Shown here piece after piece: positions 8,320 through 16,161 of a stretch of DNA of 19,039 bases; positions within the stretch are counted from its first letter, which is position 1; each line of letters opens with the position of its first letter. Origin of the DNA: Chitinophagales bacterium (GTDB taxonomy: Bacteria > Bacteroidota > Bacteroidia > Chitinophagales > Chitinophagaceae); assembly GCA_015654495.1 (NCBI GenBank), contig JAATGW010000522.1:1-19039 (forward strand). The letters run 5' to 3'. The notes beneath the pieces were generated by a model. It was not told where the DNA came from. It worked only from the letters and a program-made list of their open reading frames with translations, and made no database searches. The position numbers were made by a program, and so were the translations under genes.

Positions 8320-9817
8320 ATATTTTCCAGCCCAGCAGATCTGCGTCGGTTTCTTTAACAACCAGTATGCGGATCTTTGTTATTTTATCTCCCGGGCTTG
8401 AACTCTCCTTAATAAATGTACGGAATTTTGCCCCCGTTTTTATTAATGCCTTGCCCGAACGTGACTCAGCTTTGGCTTTGTATTTCTGTTCTTCCACTTT
8501 GTACAGACCTTTCCGGTCGGGTTTTGAGAAATCAGTATTTTTCTGCAATCTTTTGATCGCGGCTTCATTTTTTGAAACCGTAATTCTTGGCTGTTTCACA
8601 GAGTTTGCAATTGTCGACTCCAGTTTGACCCCTTTATTATACAGGTTGATCCTGTTATTCTGGATAGTATTCTCTTTTACCGCAGCGCGTGTCGCGACCG
8701 GTGCCGAAACAGGGAGTACGGAAGGGTCGCCCAAAAGATTGAATTGTGCCATTGTTTTAAGTTCATAGGGATCAAGTGAAGGCCCGCTTTCAGCCAGAAA
8801 TTTTTGCCGGGCTTCCAGCATTGCACGCCCGGTACTCGCTCCATCCACTATCGCTTTGACAAAGTATTGGGTAATCAGATCAGCAAGGCCCTGCGAATCC
8901 ACAGGTCCATAGGCAATGGTACTGCTGCCCATAAATGCCAGAGCGCCATTCAGCAGGTACTGATTTGCGATAGAAATCTGGTCATCAATTCCGAGATAAG
9001 TATTGTCAACAAGCTCCGCACCATAGCAACATTCGGCGGCGACAATTGTTCCAAAGCTGATCTTTTTTGAAAGCTGGCTTGTATGTAATGCCTGCGGATA
9101 GGAATTGCCTTTCTGACCATAAAAAGAAAAATCATTGGAAGCACCATGGCAATTGTAAAAATGGGTAAGTGTTTTTAACTGCGTGGCTTTATATGTTTTA
9201 CCGACTGGTGGCGAAATGAGCAGTTTTGAATTTTCACCAAAAAGATTCTTTATAGTCATTCGCGTGGACTCTTTCCAGCTATCGCAGGAAACAGCAAAAT
9301 AGTTGCTGTATTTTTTTGCTTCAACAGGTTTGGCCTTAATAACATTTCCAATAAGTGTTATGATGTATTGTGGATCTGTGCTTCCTGCAATATCAGGCAG
9401 CCTGCCAACTACTCTGCCTGGTCCTGTGAAATCATTGATGTTTTTACTGTAAGGTTTTTCACAGGCATAAGGTAAATCCGAGGGAACCATTTCGTCATCA
9501 TCATCTGCAGGATTTTTTATTTCAACAAAAGGGATGACATCCTGCGCACCGAGTATCAGAATATACGCAGGGATATGTTTTCGGTAAAGAAGGTCAATAG
9601 ATTGTTTGCAGGAAGCAGCTGTGATTGTTTTTACTGATTTAATCCCCGCTTTTTTTGCAGATGCCGGGTCATCAATATAAACAAGCATTGTTTCAAAGCC
9701 GAGCTTTTTATCGGATCTGATAAGAGCTGAAATTTTCTGTTCAATTTTTGTAAATGTTTTGCCATATTTGGCAAGGAGATTTTTCTTACTGGAAATGATC
9801 AGTTTACCGGATTTCAT
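8306..9817 (-). CDS. Cytoplasmic C25 (gingipain-like, caspase-fold) cysteine peptidase
   Basis: A 503-residue protein with the C25 landmarks: SDLPYA (113-118), VVGRLPDI (136-143), the catalytic-His region FYNCHGAS (H224), the catalytic-Cys region VAAECCYGA (C263 or C264) and the closing LLGDPSVLP (361-369). The His-Cys spacing of about 40 residues fits the family. Unlike gingipains it has no signal peptide, no propeptide and no T9SS C-terminal sorting domain; it starts MKSGKLIISSKKN, so it is predicted cytoplasmic. Residues 370-503 are a lysine-rich tail ending in a beta segment (ITKIRILVVKETDADLLGWKIYV). It is followed by an overlapping small gene. A -7 element TAAGTTTG lies 24 bp upstream of its ATG. 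Function unknown: regulated proteolysis or a stress or defence role is possible but only inferred. Confidence 0.8.
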   Translation of the reverse strand: MKSGKLIISSKKNLLAKYGKTFTKIEQKISALIRSDKKLGFETMLVYIDDPASAKKAGIKSVKTITAASCKQSIDLLYRKHIPAYILILGAQDVIPFVEIKNPADDDDEMVPSDLPYACEKPYSKNINDFTGPGRVVGRLPDIAGSTDPQYIITLIGNVIKAKPVEAKKYSNYFAVSCDSWKESTRMTIKNLFGENSKLLISPPVGKTYKATQLKTLTHFYNCHGASNDFSFYGQKGNSYPQALHTSQLSKKISFGTIVAAECCYGAELVDNTYLGIDDQISIANQYLLNGALAFMGSSTIAYGPVDSQGLADLITQYFVKAIVDGASTGRAMLEARQKFLAESGPSLDPYELKTMAQFNLLGDPSVLPVSAPVATRAAVKENTIQNNRINLYNKGVKLESTIANSVKQPRITVSKNEAAIKRLQKNTDFSKPDRKGLYKVEEQKYKAKAESRSGKALIKTGAKFRTFIKESSSPGDKITKIRILVVKETDADLLGWKIYVSR

Positions 9818-9840
9818 GGCACTAGTTTTTCAAAAGAGTA

Positions 9841-9848
9841 CAAACTTA
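9841..9848 (-). promoter_or_regulatory. Bacteroidota -7 element for the C25 peptidase gene
   Basis: TAAGTTTG on the minus strand matches TAnnTTTG exactly. About 20 bp upstream is a T-rich tract rather than a clear TTTG -33 box. The transcript start would fall roughly 15-20 bp before the ATG at 9817. Confidence 0.5.
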
Positions 9849-10048
9849 AAATATCTGTTTTGGTAAAAAAATTCAACTAAGTGGTTATACAAGGGAGAAA
9901 TTAACCTGAAATCGTATTGAAAAACTGAGCCTTAATCGGGAATATGAATATAATATGGTTGTTTTCGGTTAGCCGGCTGCGTAGGATATCTTTTACATAA
10001 TCTGAAATCATTGACTTTTCCAACCCCGACAAAAACACCTCCGAGGTC

Positions 10049-10582
10049 TTATACGTCCTGGGTGCTTGATTCTTCAAACAACCTGACCCATACTTCATCA
10101 TCGCCGATCAATCCGTTTTTAATGATTGCATTTTTGCGAACAGATTCCAGGTGAAATCCATTTTTTTCAAGAACCTTCGATGATGCTTTATTGAAAGCAA
10201 ATACTTCGGCATATATCCTGATCAGTTCCGGATGCTTTTTGCGGCCATATTCAATGATCTGGCTGACTGCCTCAGACATTATTCCTTTTCCCCAGTGAGG
10301 TTCTCCCAGCCAGTAACCGATTTCGGCCGACAAACGGTAAATATCATTTTTAGGAATAAGACTGATGGCTCCGGCAATCTGATTATTCACAACAATAGCA
10401 AAATTCATTTCCTGACTTTTCCCTGCATGATTACTGATCCATTTCTGCGCATCTTTGCGGGTGTAGGGGTGCGGAAAATAATCCCTCACCTGATCCCATA
10501 TCCTGCTGTTATTTGCAAGGTCTGCCAGTGCCTGAATATCCTGCTGACGCCATTGTCTTAATTTCACCATCGGGGCCATCAT
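10049..10582 (-). CDS. GNAT N-acetyltransferase, RimJ/RimL type
   Basis: A 177-residue GNAT protein. The N-terminal LRQWRQQDIQALADLANN is the usual first strand and helix of RimJ/RimL relatives. IGYWLGEPHWGKGIMSEAV (88-106) holds the acetyl-CoA pyrophosphate loop, and VFAFNKASSKVLEKNGF is the conserved C-terminal helix. It would transfer acetyl from acetyl-CoA to a protein N-terminus or a small amine; the acceptor cannot be read. The start may be ATG 10582 or the later ATG at 10570 (MVKLRQW), which fits homologues better. A weak hairpin with a T run (minus strand, 10031-10048) at its end could be its terminator. Confidence 0.88.
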   Translation of the reverse strand: MMAPMVKLRQWRQQDIQALADLANNSRIWDQVRDYFPHPYTRKDAQKWISNHAGKSQEMNFAIVVNNQIAGAISLIPKNDIYRLSAEIGYWLGEPHWGKGIMSEAVSQIIEYGRKKHPELIRIYAEVFAFNKASSKVLEKNGFHLESVRKNAIIKNGLIGDDEVWVRLFEESSTQDV

Positions 10583-10639
10583 TATAAATTCTGAACATCA
10601 ATTTAATTTATCAAAGCAGAAGAATAATAAAATTAATTG

Positions 10640-12352
10640 TCAGTATCGCCAGCTTTTAAGATCAGCACCCGCAGGAGCACGGTTTTGTATTTCCTCTACC
10701 CATTTGTTTATAAACATCGAATGGTAACGCAACCGTGAAATATAATTAGGATTATTATGGTCTCCGTTCCAGCAATGTTCCGCACGGTCACCATAATCAA
10801 CCTGACCTCTGAATGAAGGATTTTTTAAAGCCTTCAATCTTTCTTCGGTAAAATAGACCGCGTTGTTCAGATAGAAATTGTCCATGTCTCCGCAATAGAT
10901 ATGAATTTTTCCTTCGAGTTTTTTACCGGTTTTGGGCCAGTCGCGCTCGAGAATAAAAGACAGATCATAATTGTCGCGCCAGTACCGCGCTACAGCTGAA
11001 TCTATGTCGCCGCTGAGTTTATTAAAAATCGGTTTTGGATACCCGTTAGTATCAACAGGAGAATATACAGCCTGCCATATATCCCATTGTTCCCCACTCC
11101 GGCCATTCGACCCGAGGGCAAGTTCCCGGTGATTGGTTTCCTGAACCGTTGCGCTAACCTGTCCAAGATAATTTCTCAGGGCAGGTCTTGCTGTTTTCTT
11201 GAAATCGCTTTCAAGGAAGTAGGCGTTTTTATCTTTATAAAGATCAATCACTGTATAAGCACGAAAATCAATCGGGTCAGGGCAGGCCGCGTAACTGCCA
11301 TTGTATTCATCAGGATAGAAAACCTGAACAGCAAGTGCTTCCCATCCTCCGGTACTTCCGCCATATACGAATCGCGCCCAGCCCTTACCGATAGCTCGGA
11401 ATCTTTTCTCGATTTCGGGAATCAGTTCATATGTAATAGCATCACCATAAGGACCGTTATTGGCTGAGTTCACTGCATAACTATCATCATAATAAGGTGT
11501 CGCATGCTGAATCTCAACAGCAATTACTCTCGGAAATCCGGGCCCCGTCCACTGTTTGTAGAAATTATAATTTTCCTGTTGAGTGATTCGGTTGTATCCT
11601 GAAATATGAAATCGTTCACTGTAATCGGGTTTGAGGCTTGTATCCGGCGGTTCGGTTCTCCAGTCGCCGAAATTGTCCGGGAAATGTCCATGAAATATAG
11701 CAAGCGGATATTTCACATCCGGATGGGTGTCCCATCCTTCGGGTAAAAGAATATGTGCACCCAGGTAAATTGGCCTTCCCCAGAATTCAGTCAGTTTTTT
11801 ACTGAGTACGGAAATATGTTTGATATATTTTGTATCTGCTGGTTTTGGAATTGCCGGAATAGTATCAGTAAGTTCAATGTGCAAAGCAGCTCCGGATGCC
11901 GGATCGTATTTTATTTTTACCGGCTTTGAAAGCAGGTTGCCCGGAGCGAGGTTCCAATGCTGGCCTTCTCCACGATCCATAGGAAGTTTAACGGTATGCC
12001 CGTCGCTGCGGTGAAATGTTTCATATTGGTGCAGCACGGCCTGAACATAATATTCTCCTGCAGGAACTTTACTTAATTCCTGTATCGGGTAACCGAAATC
12101 TTTATTATTGAAAATGATCTCCTGTCCTGCTTTCCATTGATCCACGTCCTTTCCGAAAATGAGTTGTGTTTTTGGTCCGTCGCTGATCTGAAAACGTGGC
12201 TCCGATTCATTTTTTTTTGAAAACAATAGTAATAACCTGCCATCCAGCGGTTGAGATGAAAGAGATTTACTCCGTGTGATGGTTACCGGAGTTTGGGCCA
12301 TTAAAAAAGCAGAAATAAATATAGAGAGAAAGCCAGTCAGAATACATTTCAT
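10640..12352 (-). CDS. Secreted alpha/beta-hydrolase (putative esterase)
   Basis: A 570-residue exported protein when started at ATG 12352, which gives a clean signal peptide (MKCILTGFLSIFISAFLMAQ); an upstream ATG at 12412 would add 20 polar residues and hide it. Residues about 20-165 form a beta-rich N-terminal domain (QLIFGKDVDQW, VPAGEYYVQAVLHQYE). The hydrolase domain follows: LPEGWDTHPDVKYPLAIFHGHF, nucleophile elbow VYGGSTGGWEAL (Ser333), candidate acid in YCGDMDNFYL (Asp489 or Asp491) and His526 in RAEHCW. The GxSxGG elbow and catalytic order fit serine esterases of the PF00756-like kind. Substrate unknown. It lies 114 bp downstream of mgsA on the same strand; the gap has no clear terminator. 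Confidence 0.8.
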   Translation of the reverse strand: MKCILTGFLSIFISAFLMAQTPVTITRSKSLSSQPLDGRLLLLFSKKNESEPRFQISDGPKTQLIFGKDVDQWKAGQEIIFNNKDFGYPIQELSKVPAGEYYVQAVLHQYETFHRSDGHTVKLPMDRGEGQHWNLAPGNLLSKPVKIKYDPASGAALHIELTDTIPAIPKPADTKYIKHISVLSKKLTEFWGRPIYLGAHILLPEGWDTHPDVKYPLAIFHGHFPDNFGDWRTEPPDTSLKPDYSERFHISGYNRITQQENYNFYKQWTGPGFPRVIAVEIQHATPYYDDSYAVNSANNGPYGDAITYELIPEIEKRFRAIGKGWARFVYGGSTGGWEALAVQVFYPDEYNGSYAACPDPIDFRAYTVIDLYKDKNAYFLESDFKKTARPALRNYLGQVSATVQETNHRELALGSNGRSGEQWDIWQAVYSPVDTNGYPKPIFNKLSGDIDSAVARYWRDNYDLSFILERDWPKTGKKLEGKIHIYCGDMDNFYLNNAVYFTEERLKALKNPSFRGQVDYGDRAEHCWNGDHNNPNYISRLRYHSMFINKWVEEIQNRAPAGADLKSWRY

Positions 12353-12466
12353 ATCGATGCGGTTTAAATAGTCTGATAAGTCTCTGTTCTTATGTGAAAG
12401 AGAGGATTTCAAGGTGCAGGCAATCGTAGTAGCTCCAGGCTGGAATCCTTAAACCGGATATAAGTA

Positions 12467-12919
12467 TCAGACCGATCGTTTAATATAGGCAGAATAGTCG
12501 GGGATGATACAATCATAGCTACTGTACATCAATGGAGATGTAAGGAGAAAATCCGCAGTGGCCCTATCGCAGGCAAAAGGAATATTCCAGGTGACGGCCA
12601 CTCGCAATAATGCTTTGATGTCGGGGTCATGTGGCTGTGCTTCCATAGGATCCCAGAAAAAGATCAATGCATCGATTTTACCTTCTGCAATCATCGATCC
12701 GATCTGCTGATCACCACCCAAGGGGCCGCTGAGCAGTTTTTTAACCGGACGATCGAGTTGATCTTCTATCAAACGGCCGGTAGTGCCGGTCGCTATCAGT
12801 TCGTGCCGGGCAAGTGCGGCCTTATTATATTCAACCCAATTGATCATATCCCGTTTCTTATGATCATGAGCTACAAGTGCAATATTTTTCCGTGCACCCA
12901 GTGTTCTTACATTGTCCAT
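12467..12919 (-). CDS. mgsA: Methylglyoxal synthase
   Basis: Converts dihydroxyacetone phosphate to methylglyoxal and phosphate, a bypass of lower glycolysis when phosphate is short. The 150-residue length is typical. Expected residues are present relative to the E. coli enzyme: HDHKK (H18, K22), the phosphate loop TGTTGRL (44-50), SGPLGGDQQIG with catalytic D70, and FFWDPMEAQPHDPD with H97 and D100. Its ATG lies 93 bp downstream of the recA stop on the same strand, so cotranscription with recA is possible. Confidence 0.96.
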   Translation of the reverse strand: MDNVRTLGARKNIALVAHDHKKRDMINWVEYNKAALARHELIATGTTGRLIEDQLDRPVKKLLSGPLGGDQQIGSMIAEGKIDALIFFWDPMEAQPHDPDIKALLRVAVTWNIPFACDRATADFLLTSPLMYSSYDCIIPDYSAYIKRSV

Positions 12920-13012
12920 ATATTCTCAAATTGAATCGAACGGGGGATAAGGTAAATAAAAAAACAGTATCCTACGGAGACACGGTTTTTTATCAAACAA
13001 AACCAACTATGT

Positions 13013-14014
13013 TCAGGAAGCCAGTTCCGTCTCTTTTATTTTTTCCATGATTTTTACTTCGATTTCCGAACTGAGTTCAGGATTGTCGCGCAGTAATTGT
13101 TTTACTGTATCCCTTCCCTGGCCGAGTTTGTCACCATTGTAACTGAACCATGAACCGCTTTTCTGAATAATGCTTAATTCAACCCCGAGGTCAAGTATCT
13201 CACCCACTTTGGAAATTCCTTCACCGAAGATGATATCAAATTCAGCTGAACGGAAAGGCGGAGCCACTTTATTCTTTACCACTTTTACTTTTACCCTGTT
13301 ACCTACAGCTTCTTCCCCATCTTTGATCTGAGCCTGGCGACGGATATCCAGCCTTACTGATGCATAGAATTTAAGTGCATTACCGCCTGTGGTTGTTTCG
13401 GGATTACCGAACATCACCCCGATTTTTTCACGCAGCTGGTTTATGAAAATGCAGATCGTATTTGTTTTACTGATGGTTGCCGTGAGTTTTCTCAGGGCCT
13501 GGCTCATCAACCGCGCATGTAATCCCATCTTGCTGTCACCCATTTCACCTTCCAGTTCTGCCTTCGGAACAAGGGCAGCAACAGAATCAATCACAATCAC
13601 ATCGATGGCGCCGGATAATATCAGCCGGTCTGCAATTTCGAGAGCCTGTTCTCCATAATCCGGTTGGGAAATCAGGAGATTATCAACATCCACACCCAGT
13701 TTACGGGCGTAAGAACTATCGAAGGCATGTTCTGCATCGATAATAGCACAGATCCCGCCTTTTTTCTGGGCCTCGGCAATCACATGTGTCGCGATGGTCG
13801 TTTTACCTGAACTTTCCGGGCCATATATTTCCACAACACGACCTTTTGGCAAACCACCAATCCCGAGGGCGATATCCAGGCCGATTGACCCTGTGGAAAT
13901 GAACTCCTGAGCCTGTTCACCTTTTTCATTCATCATCATGACACTACCCTTTCCATAATCCTTTTCAATTTTATCTAATGTTAATTTAAGTGCCTTTAAT
14001 TTTTCAGTGGACAT
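13013..14014 (-). CDS. recA: Recombinase RecA
   Basis: The strand-exchange protein of homologous recombination and trigger of SOS-type responses. The 333-residue protein has the N-terminal helix (LDKIEKDYGKGSVM), Walker A GPESSGKT (65-72), Walker B DVIVIDSVAAL (138-148), the L2 DNA loop around 194-212 (INQLREKIG, ETTTGGNAL) and KVVKNKVAPPF. The C-terminus is short (EKIKETELAS) with only a small acidic tail. ATG at 14014 gives the standard MSTEKLKALKLTLDKIEKDYG-type start. A perfect -7 element and two inverted repeats lie upstream. Confidence 0.98.
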   Translation of the reverse strand: MSTEKLKALKLTLDKIEKDYGKGSVMMMNEKGEQAQEFISTGSIGLDIALGIGGLPKGRVVEIYGPESSGKTTIATHVIAEAQKKGGICAIIDAEHAFDSSYARKLGVDVDNLLISQPDYGEQALEIADRLILSGAIDVIVIDSVAALVPKAELEGEMGDSKMGLHARLMSQALRKLTATISKTNTICIFINQLREKIGVMFGNPETTTGGNALKFYASVRLDIRRQAQIKDGEEAVGNRVKVKVVKNKVAPPFRSAEFDIIFGEGISKVGEILDLGVELSIIQKSGSWFSYNGDKLGQGRDTVKQLLRDNPELSSEIEVKIMEKIKETELAS

Positions 14015-14033
14015 ATGCGTTTTTTTAGAATTT

Positions 14034-14041
14034 CAAAGTTA
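14034..14041 (-). promoter_or_regulatory. -7 element of the recA promoter
   Basis: TAACTTTG on the minus strand matches TAnnTTTG exactly, 20 bp before the recA ATG. No clear TTTG is seen at the -33 distance. Confidence 0.55.
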
Positions 14042-14076
14042 TTTATTCAATGAAGGTAGGATAATTAAATTATGCA

Positions 14077-14117
14077 CACTAATAAATTTAGTAGTTTTTT
14101 CACTAATTTATTTAGTG
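14077..14117. promoter_or_regulatory. Two tandem inverted repeats upstream of recA (candidate operator)
   Basis: Site 1 is ACTAA-TAAAT-TTAGT (14078-14092). Site 2 is CACTAA-TTTAT-TTAGTG (14101-14117), a perfect 6-bp dyad with a 5-bp spacer. Their centres are 24 bp apart and both share the ACTAA/TTAGT half-sites. They sit 63-103 bp upstream of the recA ATG, on the far side of its -7 element. This is what a dimeric helix-turn-helix regulator binding two sites would leave; the protein is not in the window. Confidence 0.55.
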
Positions 14118-14126
14118 TTTTTCTCC

Positions 14127-14159
14127 AAAAAAAAGCCCTGTTATTAGAAAACAACAGGG
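14127..14159 (-). terminator. Rho-independent terminator, minus strand, upstream of recA
   Basis: Read on the minus strand, CCCTGTT and AACAGGG pair around a 10-base loop and are followed by C and eight T residues. No minus-strand protein gene precedes it, so it ends either a short RNA starting between about 14160 and 14300, or a long recA leader as an attenuator. Confidence 0.75.
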
Positions 14160-14291
14160 GTGACATGAGAAAAACTTAAAAAATACGTTCGGCTGCAACC
14201 GAAAAAACATGCTGTAAAATAAACACATTGTAGCCATATAAACAATAGTTTATGTATTATATAATAAACTGGCATTTTTGTTGATATTTTT
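14160..14291 (-). ncRNA. Possible short RNA in front of the orphan terminator
   Basis: The segment is AT-rich with one hairpin, TTCGG-TTGCAG-CCGAA (14189-14204), just before the terminator. Presence of a transcript is inferred only from the terminator; I found no good minus-strand -7 element. Confidence 0.2.
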
Positions 14292-14299
14292 TAATTTTG
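14292..14299 (+). promoter_or_regulatory. -7 element for the DUF4920 gene
   Basis: TAATTTTG, followed by C, matches TAnnTTTG. It ends 15 bp before the ATG at 14315, implying a leader of only about 10 bases. Confidence 0.5.
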
Positions 14300-14314
14300 C
14301 ACAAATCATTTACC

Positions 14315-14779
14315 ATGAAGCATCTGTTTATTCTGGCTTTCTGTTTTTTAACAGGTCTTGTGATTTATGCACAAGAGCCGGTTCCGGCGGCAAAAGGTGT
14401 CAGCTATGGTGCTGGCACAACACCTGAAAACGCCATCTCCGTGAATGAAATCAATTCCAGGCTTGAGAATAATGCTTATACCGGAAAAGTTAGCGGCAAG
14501 GTAGTGGAGGTCTGTCAGGAAAAAGGCTGCTGGATGAAGATCGAAAAAGCCGACGGAGAAAAAATGATGGTCAAATTTAAAGACTATGGTTTTTTCATGC
14601 CCAAAAATATTGTGGGCAAAGAAGTAGTATTGGATGGCGAGGCTAAAGTAAAAGAAGTGTCTGTCAAGCAACTTCAGCACTATGCCAAAGACGCGGGAAA
14701 AACACCCGAAGAAATTGAAAAGATCAAAGAGCCTAAAAAAGAATTACTTTTTGTTGCCAAGGGCGTAGTGGTTATATAG
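14315..14779 (+). CDS. Secreted DUF4920 domain protein
   Basis: A 154-residue protein starting at ATG 14315; a TTG at 14297 would overlap the -7 element and spoil the signal peptide. Residues 1-20 are a signal peptide (FILAFCFLTGLVIYAQ). The rest fits DUF4920: YGAGTTPENAISVNEI, the strand YTGKVSGKVVEVCQEKGCWM with C67 and C72, and GKEVVLDGEAKVKEVS. The fold is probably OB-like; a CxxxxC pair could bind metal or form a disulfide. The biochemical role of the family is not known to me. It converges on the membrane-protein gene at 14844 and shares a terminator hairpin with it. Confidence 0.85.
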   Translation: MKHLFILAFCFLTGLVIYAQEPVPAAKGVSYGAGTTPENAISVNEINSRLENNAYTGKVSGKVVEVCQEKGCWMKIEKADGEKMMVKFKDYGFFMPKNIVGKEVVLDGEAKVKEVSVKQLQHYAKDAGKTPEEIEKIKEPKKELLFVAKGVVVI

Positions 14780-14792
14780 AATACCGCTCCAA

Positions 14793-14836
14793 CATCATTA
14801 ATAATACCCGGGATCTTCCGGGTATTATTAATGATG
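14793..14836. terminator. Bidirectional terminator hairpin
   Basis: A perfect 19-bp inverted repeat, CATCATTAATAATACCCGG and its complement, around a GATCTT loop. It lies between two convergent genes, with a GC core and AT-rich outer stem, and can end transcription from both sides. Confidence 0.75.
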
Positions 14837-14843
14837 GTATGGT

Positions 14844-15497
14844 TCATTTGAATTCATGTTCTGCCGTGTCTTCCTCTTCCATTTCATGCAGAATTGCTTT
14901 CAGTTTGCTGATATGAATACCGTAAAGTTTCTGCACATACCATTTATTAACAATAGAAAGAACAAATGTGATGAGAATGATAAGAACTGACCATACTAAA
15001 ATTACTTTCCATACAGGATTCTCCTGTGAGGGAAAGAAAATATTAGCCGGGCTTATATAACGCGCATTGAGATAGAAAATCCAGCCAAAGAAAATCATAC
15101 TTACAGGGATCAGAATTTTTCCTGCCAGCAAATAAAACCTGACGAATCTTTCCAGGGTGGTTATCTGATTTTCAAGATGCTGGCGAACATGGCCTGCGGG
15201 TGAAGACATCTGTTCCAGCAATTTGTTTTTCCGGTAGTAATAAACAACAAATATCAGTGCGATCCCAAGCATAAACCAGGCAACCTCACTCATCTTCCCC
15301 TTCCAGGCAGTGAAGTAAAAAACTATGGAAATGCCATATGTGATAATGACAAGCAATAGTTCGGTCAGCAGGTTGCGTTTCATGATTGCAACCGGACTCT
15401 TCGATTTTGCTGCCAGCATATCTTTCAGGTGTTGTTCACCCGAAGCATCAGACTGTTTTTCCTGCTGCCATAGATCTTTCAGCTCCTCAAGATCCAT
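14844..15497 (-). CDS. Four-helix membrane protein paired with an ECF sigma factor (putative anti-sigma)
   Basis: A 217-residue protein with a charged N-terminal region (MDLEELKDLWQQEKQ) and four hydrophobic segments at about 45-64, 72-88, 122-143 and 163-184, then a charged cytoplasmic tail rich in glutamate. The start overlaps the last 11 bp of the sigma factor gene, so the two are translationally coupled. Sigma genes of this type in Bacteroidota are commonly followed by membrane proteins that hold the sigma factor; this one lacks a recognisable zinc-type HxxxCxxC anti-sigma motif, so the anti-sigma role is inferred from position. Confidence 0.75.
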   Translation of the reverse strand: MDLEELKDLWQQEKQSDASGEQHLKDMLAAKSKSPVAIMKRNLLTELLLVIITYGISIVFYFTAWKGKMSEVAWFMLGIALIFVVYYYRKNKLLEQMSSPAGHVRQHLENQITTLERFVRFYLLAGKILIPVSMIFFGWIFYLNARYISPANIFFPSQENPVWKVILVWSVLIILITFVLSIVNKWYVQKLYGIHISKLKAILHEMEEEDTAEHEFK

Positions 15498-15999
15498 ATG
15501 TGGATTGTTTTAGTAGTTTACGTAGTTTTTCCCTGATGCGGTTCATTTTTACCCGCAGATTATTCTGATTGATTCCCATAATCTCCTCGATCTCTTCATA
15601 ATTCTTATCCTCGAGATAAAGCATTATAATAGCCCGTTCCAGTTCTGATAATTGCCTGATAGCTGTGTAAAGCTGTTGCAGTCTTTCTTCTTTTTCAGAA
15701 GCATCCGAATCGTCTTTTATTTCTGCCGGCAATTCTGCTGGTTCCATATATATCATATGGCTTTTCCTGCGCCTTAATCCGGAGATAGCAGTATTGATTG
15801 CAATACGGTACATCCAGGTGCTGAATCTGGATTCACCGCGAAAGCCCGGCCAGGCTTTCCATAACTGAATTACGATTTCCTGAAACAGGTCTTCCTTGTC
15901 CCGGCTGTTCCAGCAGTACACACTACATACTTTATGGATTAGTCCTTTATGACTTTCCAGCAATTGAAGAAACTCAGATTGTGTGTCGTTTGGTTTCAA
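15487..15999 (-). CDS. RNA polymerase sigma factor, ECF/sigma-70 family
   Basis: A 170-residue two-domain sigma factor. Sigma-2 spans about 10-75, with DLFQEIVIQLWKAWPGFRG and FSTWMYRIAINTAI. Sigma-4 spans about 110-163, with LSELERAIIMLYLEDKNYEE and the helix-turn-helix region IEEIMGINQNNLRVKMNRIR. The start is TTG at 15999: no ATG occurs before the conserved core, and an in-frame TGA lies three codons upstream. TTG gives MKPNDTQSEFLQLLESHKG, a normal N-terminus. A repeat resembling an IS end begins only 8 bp upstream. It directs polymerase to a regulon not visible here. Confidence 0.9.
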   Translation of the reverse strand: MKPNDTQSEFLQLLESHKGLIHKVCSVYCWNSRDKEDLFQEIVIQLWKAWPGFRGESRFSTWMYRIAINTAISGLRRRKSHMIYMEPAELPAEIKDDSDASEKEERLQQLYTAIRQLSELERAIIMLYLEDKNYEEIEEIMGINQNNLRVKMNRIREKLRKLLKQSTYGS

Positions 16000-16006
16000 T
16001 TCTATT

Positions 16007-16104
16007 CAGCTGACCCCCGTTAGTCGGCAGGTAGTGTAAATTATTACAGATCCGGGATTATTTCGAAACCTTCACCGTTTTCGCCAGTCACCAGCTGACC
16101 CCCG
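16007..16104. repeat. Direct repeats CAGCTGACCCCCG, possible IS end remnant
   Basis: CAGCTGACCCCCG occurs at 16007-16019 and again at 16092-16104, 85 bp apart, in the gap between the divergent sigma and ArsC-like genes. Repeated TGACCCCC motifs are known from ends of some IS21-family elements, which carry several terminal transposase-binding repeats. No transposase gene is present. Confidence 0.4.
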
Positions 16105-16161
16105 GCAATTTATTTTCAATTTCAAAGGGTTCTTTTCCCTTGCTGAATGTATTTTTCCGGA

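Noticed and set aside
8320..8361. TTG start for the small partner of the C25 peptidase
   Set aside because: The ATG at 8319 has a better upstream purine stretch and needs only a 14-bp overlap with the peptidase gene.
9901..10101. 66-codon minus-strand frame downstream of the RimJ/RimL-type gene
   Set aside because: It overlaps the 3' end of the acetyltransferase in another frame, has no recognisable domain, and no start signal.
12353..12412. N-terminal extension of the secreted hydrolase
   Set aside because: The extra 20 residues are polar and would precede an otherwise perfect signal peptide.
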